Positions 51,131-63,492 of a DNA stretch of 64,000 nucleotides are shown here, in pieces. How positions within the stretch are numbered: position 1 is the first letter of the stretch; every line of letters begins with the position of its first letter. Under the pieces are notes generated by a model. The model saw nothing but the letters and a program-made list of their open reading frames with translations. It made no database searches and was not told the origin of the DNA. The translations under genes were made by a program, and so were the position numbers. The DNA is taken from NCBI RefSeq assembly GCF_964656455.1, contig NC_135720.1, forward strand, positions 57,500,598-57,564,597, in the 5' to 3' direction. This DNA is from Halichoerus grypus. Lineage: Eukaryota > Chordata > Mammalia > Carnivora > Phocidae.

Positions 51131-52295
51131 TTTTGACAATGCCAATGAACTTAAAAAACAATATGGATTACTTGTATGAATATCTAAATCTACCTATACT
51201 TATAAAAACCAATATAATTTTCTGACATGCTTATATCCATAACTTTCATCTTTAAATGTGTCAGCACCAGCCTGGCCATATTGTGACTGAAACAAATGAA
51301 GAAAAGCATAATCAACTATTTACCACAAACTAATCCACACTCACAAAATTACCTTTTTGCAATTCAAAAATCATTTCAGAATGGGTTGAACTTTCAAGGT
51401 CACTTTAAAAAAATTATAACCATAATTCAACCTTCTTAATCCCATGGGAGCTCCATTCTGACTCAAAATGCATTAAATTAGATATGGATAAATTTAGTTA
51501 AATAAAAGAAACAACAACTGCAAATATGGTACAAAATGAAAAAAATAAAACTGACCTAGAAATATGAGTAAAAATACTAATAAATCTCTAAAGAGTTAAA
51601 ACAGTAAAATTCTAGGTCATCACCTCCACTGTTATTAATGAATATTATAATTCTACAAAAACATAAATGAACAAATTCATAACTGAAAGCTAATGAATAG
51701 CACTAGTGGAAATTACATTATAAATAAAATTATCCGAAAAGAAACTAAAATTCAATAAACATAACATAGACTTTTTATTTGTAATAGAGTTACATAATTA
51801 TTCATCCTGTAAAAAGTATAATTTTAACCATTTAAATACTATCAGCGAAAGTAAAAATGAAAGATTATTTTACCCTCAGTATTTCTATGTAATAATAATT
51901 TGGTACTCACTTATGCATTTAAGAATTTTATGAAAACAACGTACTTCTTTGCTCTGATACTTAGTAGCCAGGGAAACAATAGTAACAATAACAATACTTA
52001 AGACAATCATGCAATATTTTTTGAACTTTTACTATTTAGTTAGCTATCTTTACCTGCCAGATTTTCTATCCTGCCTAAGATAACAAACAAAAAAAGAGAG
52101 GTCTTTCTTAAAAAAACATTAGTCTTTTCACTAGAATGTGTTTGTTACATTCTTTACTTCCCATGTGACTGCTTGGGACCATGTCCAGAAAGCACATAGT
52201 TCTCTGTAAAGAGAAAATGAAACGATAACTTTTTATATGGATATTGTCAAATTCACACATGCAAATGATTGTTGCATCTTTAAAACAGTCACTTT

Positions 52296-52504
52296 TGGGG
52301 CGCCTGGGTGGCTCTGTTGTTAAGCGTCTGCCTTCGGCTCAGGTCATGATCCCAGGGTCCTGGGATCAAGCCCCACATCGGGCTCCCTGCTCAGCAGGAA
52401 GCCTGCTTCTCCCTCTCCCACTCCCCCTGCTTGTGTTCCCTCTCTCGCTGTGTCTCTCTCTGTCAAATAAATAAATAAAATCTTAAAAGAATAAATAAAT
52501 AAAA
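52296..52504 (+). mobile_element. Carnivore tRNA-derived SINE
   Basis: A near-consensus copy, GGGGCGCCTGGGTGGCTCTG to an AATAAA-rich tail. TAAAACAGTCACTTT is duplicated exactly at 52281-52295 and 52505-52519, suggesting recent insertion. Antisense to GRIK2. Confidence 0.97.
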
Positions 52505-54061
52505 TAAAACAGTCACTTTAAATTTGCTGCATTTTTAGAAATACCTTTTCTGGAATTGCCTTCAGATATTATATTATTTTGACTATCCCTATTAGTAACT
52601 ATTTTAATCATATTAGGGTAGATTTTCATTCTGAAAATAAGTCAAGGCATTTGGAGTAAAATAATGCATGTGTAATCCATTCACTATTTTTGTTGTTATT
52701 GTTCTGAAAGCAGAGGTAACTATAAAGTAAAGGAGTTGGTTTTATTGTGTTGTAAGTGTATCCTAAAACCAATTCCAAAATGAAAGTTCTAAAAATTTTC
52801 TTAGCAGTCACAGCATAAAGGCAGTCTCCTCAGGTGTTTCCTCAGTGAGATGGTATTCATTTCCTGTACATAATCTACAGGATTTGTACACAATGTAGTC
52901 TTTTAACCTAAAAGGTTTTTTTTATTATAAACATTTTTTATCTAGCAAAAAATATGTTTATAAAAATGTAGATCAGCCTGTAATCTTTTAACATTTATCT
53001 GTATGGGTAACATAATGTTAAACTGGACATTTCACTTGAAGTGCCAAGAAAAAATTGACATAAAATACAAAGTGTGAAATAGATAACCATGAAGACATTT
53101 CATAGGCGATCTAGAAGCAATTGATGATTGATCCACAAAGAGATATAAAAAATATAATGAAAGATTAAGAATGGATATTTTAAGGACAGGTTAAGAAAGA
53201 GCTATTCTCTGACTGTGATTCTCAACACTCTTTTGCCTTGGTTCAAGTGGGGATGTGTGCATGGCATGTACCTCATAATCCCAAACTGGTTGAGAGGCAT
53301 CAACTTGAAGAGATGGATCCAAATCCCATTCATTGCTTAACACAGAGAACTGGAGCCCCTCACACAGTTAGGAAAGCTAAAGAGTAAATGCCTGGAGAAG
53401 TAACTGCATCCATTTCCAGGGTGGCAGAGAGGCTTTTGAACCCCCAGGATGAAATGCAGGCATCTGAGTAAGAATGTTAGTCTGGGGCCAGTGTGACAGT
53501 AAGTTCGCCCAAGAAGGCAGTTAGCATGGGAAAAGGCAGTTTGCTTTCCAGTTAGCACAAAGTCATCGATTTCTGAGGTAGGTGTCATAGTTCCTTCACC
53601 AGAATCTTGTTGATTCTAGAGAAGTCACAGATGTTGAGAAACACTGTCTTTGCTGATGGAGAGTTTCTGTTACACCATCCATCAAAAAGATATTATGTCA
53701 AGAAGGCATCATACCAGATGGTAAAGACAAGTATTGAGATGGCAGTTTGACTAACTCCAGCCCTAAATTTTGGCTGATAACATCTTTTTGACTTGATAAA
53801 AGTAAGCAGAACTGCTAGCATAACCAATTAATTTGCCTAAGTAAGTGCTACTAACAAAATATCTATTTAAATGAAGCCAAGTCAAATTTTGTTTGAAAAA
53901 CTACAGGTAGTCAACTGAAAACCATAAAAAATAATTTCTTAAATTCCTTTTATAAGAAAAAAACAAAATGTTTGAAAATTTATTTCAAGCAACAAAAAAT
54001 TCCATTAGAATGCCTCACAGAATATTTTTAAGTATTGCTTACTTTTAGAAAACAAGTTGCA

Positions 54062-54290
54062 AAGAAGGGGGGGAAATTGGAGGGGGAGATGAACCATGAG
54101 AGTCTATGGACTCCGAGAAACAAACTGAGGGTTCTAGAGGGGAGGGGGGTGGGGGGATGGGTTAGTCTGGTGATGGGTATTAAAGAGGGCATGTACTGCA
54201 TGGAGCACTGGGTGTTATACGCAAACAATGAATCATGGAACACTACATCAAAAACTAATGATGTATGGTGATTAACATAACAATAAAAAG
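54062..54290 (+). mobile_element. Very short L1 insertion (3' UTR only)
   Basis: Only the last 230 bases of a carnivore L1 are present, from the G-rich block to AATAAAAA. The flanks AGAAAACAAGTTGCA (54047-54061) and GGAAAACAAGTTGCA (54291-54305) are the duplication with one mismatch. Open frames on both strands come from this fragment. Confidence 0.95.
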
Positions 54291-54682
54291 GAAAACAAGT
54301 TGCATTGTTATTCAAATAATTGAAATAAAATTTTACTTGAAATCTTTCCTAGCAATATTGCCATTTAAAAAAAGTGTTGCTTAATTGTCATAAAGTTGTA
54401 GTTATTTATTGCACTCAAGTTAAGCAAATATGCCTTGCTCTTATATTGCATGATTTCCAAAGTCTCCAAAATAATAATTTTTAGTCATTTTCCCTTCAGA
54501 GGTTGCATACAATTATTTGACTAGGCATCATCAGGGATATGATTCCCTACCAAAAATAGTATTCAGTGTTCTTCAGTGCATCCATGTAGCTGATACATAG
54601 CAGACATTAGACAGTTATACAGAAAAAGTTCAGAGAATTGAAGCCAAGGATAGGGGGATACGTGGGTAAGAGGATGCTCATT

Positions 54683-54860
54683 GGGTGCCTGGGTGGCTCA
54701 TTGGTTAAGTGTCTGCCTTTGACCTGGGTCATGATCCTAGACTCCTGTGATCAAGTCCCACATCTAGGTCTCTGCTCAGTGGGGAGTCTCCTTCTCCCTC
54801 CACCCCTCCTCCCTGCTTGTGCTCTCTCTCCCTCAAATAAATAAAATCTTTTTTTAAAAA
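54683..54860 (+). mobile_element. Carnivore tRNA-derived SINE
   Basis: A full copy with head GGGTGCCTGGGTGGCTCATT. AAGAGGATGCTCATT is duplicated exactly at 54668-54682 and 54861-54875. Confidence 0.96.
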
Positions 54861-56050
54861 AAGAGGATGCTCATTAACTCAACAAAGGAACTTAGGACAT
54901 CAAACACGTATGAACTTTTCCGTATATGATGTTTTAGGTAGTAATTTTAAGGCATTGTCTTCCATTCAAAAGCCTCATCAATCTATAACTTTGCTTCACT
55001 GCTGCCACTTGGGGAAAGAGAAGTTTCTCCTCTTTAACAATGTCTGTTGAAGGCATTTCACAGAGAGTGAAATGTAAATAAATCAAGAACTTTATCTTTA
55101 AAAAAAAAAAAAAATCACATTGACCTAAGCTTCAGTAAGCTAGGAATAGCAATAGTACAGAATTACAGAATTACAGTTTCTGGAGAGGCACACAATCTCT
55201 TAAATTTAAACAACTGGAAGCAGAGATGGAATAAACTTGGAGTTTATATAAAAGCCCTGCCAGAAATGCCATTTCAATAAAAGTAAAGTGGGACAATGTT
55301 CAAAATGGGTCAAACAAAAGTAAGTCCATGGTACTAAACCATACACATACACACACACACAAATGCATACACAAAGATTTCATTCATTGAATCTGCCAAT
55401 TCTTTTTCTTTTTTTTTTTTTGCATTTAGAGAACAGAGAGTATATATCTACATGATCATGAAATAATCAAAACAAAAACAAATGTAATAAATATTTAAAT
55501 ATAATTTTTTCAAAATAACTAGTCAGACTAATTTATTTCAATTAATTTAAGCAAATAATCACTTGTGAGGTCAATTTTAGACAATTTAATCTAAACCTGC
55601 TCTTTCATAATTTACATTAGTAGAGAATAAGTTTTTCTGATATACTTTATTACTTGTTCTCTGTCATCAGATGAACTTGCCTCCAATCTTGCTGAAGCCA
55701 TTTAAGTCAGTGTCTTCAAATTCCTTATGTCCACCTTGTACATTATCAGAATTATTCCCTCCTGCATGTTTTATCCTTCTGTGCTGTTGCTTGATCATGG
55801 TTCTGCCTCTACAAGTCTTCATTCCAAAGAGTATGCTTTCTCTTCCTTGTCTTTTCCATCTCTACCTTTCAAATGACTCCTTCCTTTTTGCGCACTGAGC
55901 CTTTAAAGCCACAGACGAATAGTTTTCTCTGTTCTTCACCATGTCTTATTGACATGTACACTCTCATCTCTGGCATTATATAACAACACTTTATTTCCCT
56001 GGTTCCACCTTTCTAATCCACTTTAACGTGTTCTTCTTCTTCTTCCTTTT

Positions 56051-56060
56051 TTATAAGATT

Positions 56061-56099
<39 letters not shown>

Positions 56100-56277
56100 T
56101 GGAAAAAGAGAGCATATGAGCAGGGGGAGGGGGTAAGGAGGAGGTAGAGAGAGAATTTCAAGTAGACTCCTTGCTGGGCTAGAGCCCGACATGGGGCTCG
56201 ATCTCACGACCCTGAGATCATGACCTGAGCCCAAACCAAGAGTCAGACCCTTAACCGACTGAGCCACCCAGATGCCT
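56051..56277 (-). mobile_element. Carnivore tRNA-derived SINE with TTTA tail
   Basis: The minus strand begins GAGGCATCTGGGTGGCTCAG; the plus-strand left end shows about ten TTTA units (56061-56100). The flanks are CT-rich (TTCTTCTTCCTTTTTT and CTTTTCTTTTTTCC), probably the duplication. Confidence 0.92.
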
Positions 56278-57809
56278 CTTTTCTTTTTTCCTGCCTTCTA
56301 ACATTTGATTTCTCTGAAGTTCTGCCATCACCTCTTCCCCCCACCTCACCTTTAGTGAAACTATTAACTTAAAATTTGAATAATAATATGCTAATGGCAT
56401 TGTTATTCTCATCTAAGTCGCCCTTAGGAAGCACCAAAACATGTCTAAAAATTTATTTAACATTTCCATCTACCTGTAATTCCAGCCCCTCAAACTTTAA
56501 TTGGCTCAGAGTGAATTCATCTACCCCAAGAAAATTTTATTTCCAGCTTGTGTTTACATAAATGATATTATCTCTATTTTGCTCCCTCACTATCACCTAC
56601 AAGCACAATTGTGGATTCCACTCATTTCCATACAATTCAATTTTTAAAGTTTCCTAAGAATGTTTTTTTTGTAAATTCTTTCATGCTATTTTCTGTGAGA
56701 GAAACGAAAAATGGGCTACAATGTTCTGCCTCCATGCAGCTTAGATTCTAATAGGAAGGCAAGCCAAAAGAGGAATGCAAATTTGGTGATACAAAGTAAA
56801 AGGTGTAGAACCACAGAGTGAAGGTGGCAGGAAAATAACACCCTAACAGATTGGAAACCCTGTTTCTAAATGTTTCTATCATTTACCTTTCCCTTATCTA
56901 TTCCTGAATGTTACTTTATTTCAGGACCTTATTACCTCTCACTCAAACTCATACTATGAATTCTTAGATTGATCTAGTTTCCTCCCATTTCTCTCCTTTT
57001 CAATTACCTTTTAAAAATATATTTTCTGCTCACCCACTCTGCCCCAAACAGTTAAAATCATGCATTTTCACAAAACCTCATAGGCTGTAACCACACTCCA
57101 TGGAGTGTTACCTTTAAGGAAACTTCCATATTCAAATTGGTATACAAGCCCCACTAGAAACAATTATCTTAAAAGCTGAAAGTAAGTTTTGCTCACATTT
57201 TAACATGCACAGCACCCAAGGTAGTATTTTTATATACAGCAGGCCCTTAACAAATATTCATTGATTTCCACAGAATTCAGATACTGTAAAATTTTCAAAG
57301 TATTGATGATTCCTATAAATTTTCCCAACAAAATTAATACTAATTATTTTCAATTAAAATGACAGAGAAAACATATATCCATTACTTTTAGCAAGAATAT
57401 TTTGCACAGACAGAAAGATAATTCTGAGAGTAACATCAAATGATAATATATAATTATTTACAACTATAATTTGAATATACATAACTCATTCTGTCTTCTC
57501 AAACATTGTTCTACTGAACATACTATGGAAAAGAATGATAAGACTAGAGATGTTAAGGGACTTAATAAGGATCATTAGTTTACAGAAATGATATTGTGTC
57601 TAGAAGCCTTATTATTGATTATAAGTCAAACACTCTTTCTATCAAAATCTCCCAACTGATTGTACCAAAAAATAATAAAAGATAGATCCCGCTATTTAGA
57701 TTGAATATTCAGTCCAAAAAGCATTAATTTTTTAAATTTTGTGTTATTCCTTATAATTCTATTTTTTACATTAATCTTATGCAAAATCTTTATTTAGTAG
57801 CAACTTTGA

Positions 57810-58204
57810 TGTTATGAACTGAATTGTGTCCTGTCAAAATTCTTATGTTAACACTCTAACCCCAAGTACTTCAAAATATGAATGTATTTGGAGATAGGCA
57901 CCTTTAAACAGTTGATTAAATTAAAATGAAACCATTCAGGTGGGCCCTAATTTAATCTGACTAGTGTTCTTATAAGAAGAGGAAATCTGGATACACAAGG
58001 AGACACCAAAGGTCACAGCACAGAGGGAAGACCATGTGAACATAACAAGAAGGCAGCCAAGGAGAAAGGCTTCAGGAGAAACCATCCTTACTAGAGTCTT
58101 GATCTTGGACTTCAACCTCCAGAACTGTGAGAAAATAAACTTTTATTTCGTAAGCCACTCAGTCTGTGGCATTTTATTGTGATAGCCCTAACAAACTAAT
58201 ACAT
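57810..58204 (+). repeat. MaLR-type LTR (MLT1 group)
   Basis: TGTTATGAACTGAATTGTGT, GAATGTATTTGGAGATAGG, GTGTTCTTATAAGAAGAGG, GATCTTGGACTTCAACCTCC and GTAAGCCACTCAGTCTGTGG appear in LTR order. It is a solitary LTR with no coding part attached. Confidence 0.88.
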
Positions 58205-58739
58205 TTGGGTAAGATATAAAACATATATTCACTTATTGTATCTGATGCTTTGGTTATAGTCAATTTATTGGACAAAATGCTATGCTTTAGCATTTTAAGC
58301 TAAATAGAAAAATTTTCCAATAGAAAAATTAATGCACCAGGGAAGTCTAATACAACAATGATTAAACTTATTTACCCGAAAAAATTGGGTCAGTGAAGAT
58401 ATTTATTCCTTTGAATTATGCAAAGTAATTGATGATGTGCAAAAAGCAAAAGAAAATTGATTGAGTATAATGCAAATATAAAGAAGATTGGAGGTCCTAT
58501 ATAATCACACATGATAGTTAAAATAATCACTAAAATAAATGTATAGCTACAACTTAAAGAAAGCTTACATGGTTAGAACTCGTCTAGAACAAGTTGGTTG
58601 AACTAAAAGAAGTGGGGGCAGAAAATAAGAGAAACAAAAACAAAATTGTAATACCTTGTCATTGGAAAATACAGTAAGTCAGATTAATAGAGCTTTTAGA
58701 ATGCTAAGTATTATAAAAATTTAAAAATCTGCTTCTAGT

Positions 58740-61700
58740 TACACTGTGTAGATTTCCAAAAAGGAAATCAAATCAACTGAAAGGAAAAGGTATTACTGTT
58801 TATTGGTCTTCATAAAAGCAACCTTAGATATAAGAAGCCAAAGGAGTAAAGTGTTAAACAGTTGACAGAAAAAAAAAAAAAAATCTAAGAATATTTGTCC
58901 AGCAAATTAGCAGATAAATTCAATGACAAAATAAAGCAGTCTTTGATATATAAGGACACTCTTTCTTAAGGCACTTGAGAGAAATTGCCTCAGTGTTTCA
59001 TAGATTTGGAATATGAACAATAAGGATCAATAAATTATGGTAGAGATTAATGCTGTCAGAATGAACATGAAATAAGAAAGTGTTTTAAAATATAGTATAT
59101 CCATTATAGTAGAGAATTAAATTTTAACAATATCAATAAGATACGTGTTTTTCATCATGTTGCATTTAAGAACCAGAGAGTTCTAATATGATGCTAAGCA
59201 ATGAATAAATAAAACACATAACTATGAATATATATATATATGTATTCGTAAATATAAAATGCATATATATCAAGGCAATTAAAAAATCTCTTTACACTTT
59301 CCATATAAGGCTAAAAAAAGAAGGGAAAAAGATAATAGTGATAAATGAATATAAAATGAAAAAGCAATGGTAAATCATAACTTAACAGTAATTAAAGTAA
59401 ATTTAACTAGGCTAAAGTTATGGCCAAGGCATTAACTTCATATTGGATAAGAAACCAAATTGTAGGTGTCTATTGCCTATAAGGAAAGATTAAAAATAAG
59501 AGGATAGGAATTCATATAAAACAATTATGAACAAAGAAATCTATGTAAGCTATTTTATAATTAAAAATAGAATTTAAGTATGCAAATCATAAAAGAGGTA
59601 CTTGGATGCAATGTAGTAAAGAGAAAATATATCAAAAGAATATAACAAGTATAATCCTATACATGTATCTAAAAATGTAGCCTCCATATAAAGGAAAAGC
59701 TGATAGAACTATCTATCTACATATAGAACTTTTATTATATTATGTATAATAAACATTAAATGCTATCATATTGTATAAGCAAAATGTAAGCTGAAAATCT
59801 CCAAAAGCAATTCCTGATAAATACAATTAGAAATCAAATTAACAGAGAGACTAAAATCATCAAATTTTCAAGAACTAACAACTCCATATAGCCCATGAGT
59901 GAAAGAAGAAATCAATGAACGGAGAAATTGAAAAGTATATTAATCTGAGTGAAAATAAAATGTATCAAAATGTATTGGTTGGAGATAAAGTAAAACTACA
60001 TATACATATTTTAGAAAAGAAAAAAAGAACCAAATTAATTACTGCAATTTCCACACTAAGAACTAGAAAAAGAAGAACAAATGAAACCAACGGTGAGCAA
60101 AGCAAGGAAATAATGTAAATGAGAGTGGAAATCAGTGAACTAGAAACAGAAAAACCATAAAGTCAATGAAATCAAATCAGTCTCTTTCAAAGGTCACTAA
60201 AATTTGTAAACTTCAAGCCAGCTGATCAGAATAAAAGAGAGAAGAGACAAATCACCAGTATCAGGAATGAGAGAATTGACACCACTACAGTTTTTATTGA
60301 TTAAAAAAAAATAATAATAAAACAATACTGTGAACAAATTTATACCAATAAGTTCAACAACATAAATGAAATGGATAAATTTCATGAAAGACACAAATTA
60401 CCAAAGCTCACTAAAAATAAAATAGATAACCTGAGTATATCTATGTCTATGAAAATAATAGAATTTGTCATTACAAATTTCCAAAAATTTCTTTCCATAA
60501 AGAAAACTCTATGCCTAGGTAACTCTATTAGAGAATTCTACCAAACATTTAAGAAATAATTAATAAACAAACTCTTCACAAAATTGAAGATGTTATACTC
60601 CTAACTTATTCTATAAGCTCATCATTGCTCTGATACTAAAACCAGAGAAAATATAAGATGAAAACTGTAGACTAATATCTGTCATGAATATATATGCCAA
60701 AGTTCCTAAGAAATCTTAGCAAATAGAATCCAATAATATATAAAATGGATAAAGTAGAGTTTATCCCAAGAATGAAAGTAGAAAACAATATCATTTACCA
60801 TATATACATATGATCATCTCAACAGATGCAAAAAAATCATTTGGAAAAATTCGATTTCCATTCTTATATTAAAGAGAAAATTTCAGTAAATTAGAAAAAA
60901 GGTAAATTCCTCACCCCAATAAAAGGTTTCTATAAAACCGAAAGCTAATGTCATATTTGATGAACACAAAATGCTTTCCCCTAAGAAGGGGAACAAGAAA
61001 AAGACACCTGCTCTCGCTACTCTTAGTCAACACTTTAGTGAAGATTCAAGCCAATACAGCAAAGCACACACACACACACACACACACACAAATGCTTATT
61101 TATCTGGCTTAGAAAAGAAAAGTAAAATTCTTTATTCACAGATCACATGGCTATCTGTGTAGAAAATCCTATGGACTCTACTAGAACTAATAAGTGAGTT
61201 TACTGAATATCTTAGTATATAGAGATGCTTTTCAATTTTGTTTCTACATACTAACAATGGAAAATATATATTTTTTAAAAATACTATTTACAACAGTATC
61301 AAAATTATGAAATACTTAGTGATAATTTTGACAAAATTTATGTAAGATCCAGACACTAAAACTAAAAAGTATTGCTGAGAGTAATTAAATAAAATATCAA
61401 TAAATGGGAAAATATACTGTATTTATCAAAAGTCTCAATATTTTGACATCAATTCTTTCCACTCCCTACCAAATGATCTGTAGATTCAGTGTGATCCCAA
61501 AGAAATTATCAGTAAGCATTTTTGTAGACATCCTGATCCTAAAATTCATATGTAAATGTAAGGACCTAGAATAGTCAAAATAGTTTCAAAGAAGAACAAA
61601 GTTGGAGGATTTTATATTACCTGATTTTAATATTTATTATAAACCTATGGTGGTCAAGAGAGTATAGCATTGGCATAGACAAACAAATGCAATAGACAGG

Positions 61701-62340
61701 AGAGTACAGAAAAAATCTAACATATATGGTAAATTGATTTTCAGACTAGGCACAAAGGAAATTCAGTGAAAAAAAAAGAATAGTCTTTTCAATAAATGGT
61801 GATGGAATAATTGAATATTCATATGCAGAAAGAAAAAGAAAACATTGACACGGTATATCTTCTACCACATACAAAAATTAACTGAAACGAATCATAGACT
61901 TAACTTTAAACTTAAATCTACAAAAACTTATGGAAGAAGACATAGCAGAAAAATTAAGTGACTTTATTTAAAAGAACACAATCCATTAAAAAAATATAAG
62001 ATTTTACTAAAATTAATTACTTCTGCTATTTGAGCGCCACTTATACATGGTTAAATGGACAAATCATGGAGTAGGAGAAAACAACATGAGTGAATCTTGA
62101 AATAATTATGCAGAATTCAAGAAGACTAAAAAAGGGTACATATTCTCAATTATATTTACATAGAATTCTAGAAAATATGCACTAATCTACATAGAAATAA
62201 AGCAGATCAGTAGTGGCCAGGAGTTAGTGATGGTATTGAGGAGAGTTAGGAAGAACAAATTACCACGGGGAACAAGGAAACTTTGGGGAGTAATAAATAA
62301 GTTCTATATTAAATATGGCATTGTCTCATGAGTATATTCA
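58740..62340 (+). repeat. Heavily decayed old L1
   Basis: ORF2-like words appear in order: AAAGCTGATAGAACT (59696), GAAATTGAAAAGTATATTAA (59923), a frame with FHERHKLPKL and IREFYQTFKK (60371-60559), TATATAAAATGGATAAAGTAG (60738), and near the end CTTTTCAATAAATGGTGATGG (61785). Many stops and indels are present. A CA repeat sits inside. Boundaries are approximate. Older than the carnivore L1s. Confidence 0.75.
61063..61091. repeat. CA dinucleotide repeat
   Basis: About 14 CA units inside the old L1. Confidence 0.95.
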
Positions 62341-62770
62341 TATGTCAAAATACCAAATTTACACTTTAAACACACGCAGTTTTTTGTATGTTAATGTTAG
62401 TTCAATAAAGATAAAATCAGGCAGATTTTTTTTTATTTCTTCAGCAGACTTACAAGTTTATATATCATAATAAACTACTATCAAAAGGCTAATTTTTAAA
62501 AAGAAGAGAAGAAATTATTTACCCTATCAAACATTAGTATATACAGTTGACCCTTAAACAATGTGGGAGTTAGGGGCCCTGACTCCCTTGCAGTAAAAAA
62601 TCCACATATAACTTTTGACTCCCCAAAAACTTAACTACTAACTGACTGGAAGCTTTCTAGTAGCATAAATAGTCTATTGACACATATTTTGTATGTTGTA
62701 TTATTAAATTCAGTATTCTCACAATAAAGGAAGGTAGAGAAAAGAAAATGTTATTAAGAAAATTATAAAG

Positions 62771-63210
62771 AATGAGACTCTTGGGGGGTGCCTGGGTGGC
62801 TCAGCCATTAAGCGTCTGCCTTCGGCTCAGGTCGTGATCTCAGGGTCCTGGGATCGAGCCCCACATCGGGCTCCCTGCTCGGTGGGAAGCCTGCTTCTCC
62901 CTCTCCCACTCCCCCTGCTTGTGTTCCCTCTCTCGCTGTGTCTCTCTCTGTCAAATAAATAAATAAAAAATCTTTAAAAAAAAAAAAAAAAAAAAAAGAA
63001 TGAGACTCTTGGGTGACTCAGTTGGTTAAACATCCAACTCTTGATTTCAGTGCAGGTCATGATCTCGGGGTCATGAGATCCAGCCCCACATTGGGCTCCA
63101 CACTCAGCAGGGAGTCGGCTTGAGGATTCTCCCTCACCCTCTGCCTCTCCCCCTGCTCATACACATACTCTCTCTCTCTCTCTCAAATAAATAAATAAAT
63201 CTTTTAAAAA
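62771..63210 (+). mobile_element. Older carnivore SINE, its head split by a younger SINE
   Basis: Its first 14 bases (62771-62784) are cut off from the rest (about 62998-63210). AAGAAAATTATAAAG (62756-62770) and AAGAAAATCATAAGG (63211-63225) are its target duplication within the DNA transposon, 13 of 15 matching. Confidence 0.88.
62785..62995 (+). mobile_element. Young carnivore SINE nested in a SINE
   Basis: A near-consensus copy with about 23 A at its tail. AAGAATGAGACTCTTGG is duplicated exactly at 62768-62784 and 62996-63012; this word includes the head of the older SINE. Confidence 0.96.
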
Positions 63211-63424
63211 AAGAAAATCATAAGGAAGAGAAAATACATTTATAGTACTGTACTGTACTTATGAAAAAAATCTGCATGTATGGGACCCACAGAGGTCAAA
63301 CCTATACTGTTCACAGGCCAACCATATTACTAATATATATTAGTAAAAATAAGTTGGGGGAAATAGATCAAAAGATCAATGGAATGTAATTAATTAAAAC
63401 TTCAGAAATAAATCTATTTGGATG

Positions 63425-63492
63425 ACACAGATAATAGATGATAAATGGATGGATAGATAGATCAAGATAGAAAGATATAGACAGACAGATAC
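63425..63492. repeat. Degenerate GATA/GACA simple repeat
   Basis: Units such as GGATGGATAGATAGATC and GACAGACAGATAC, imperfect. Confidence 0.8.

Larger units (their letters stand above)
62544..63326 (+). mobile_element. Tigger-related DNA transposon (MER2-like), split by two nested SINEs
   Basis: The left end CAGTTGACCCTTAAACAATG and the right end TGTTCACAGGCCAACC are the terminal inverted repeats, with TA at the flanks. AACTTTTGACTCCCCAAAAAC and ATTTTGTATGTTGTATTATT inside match a short non-autonomous Tigger-type element. The body is 62544-62770 and 63211-63326. It has no transposase. Confidence 0.8.
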
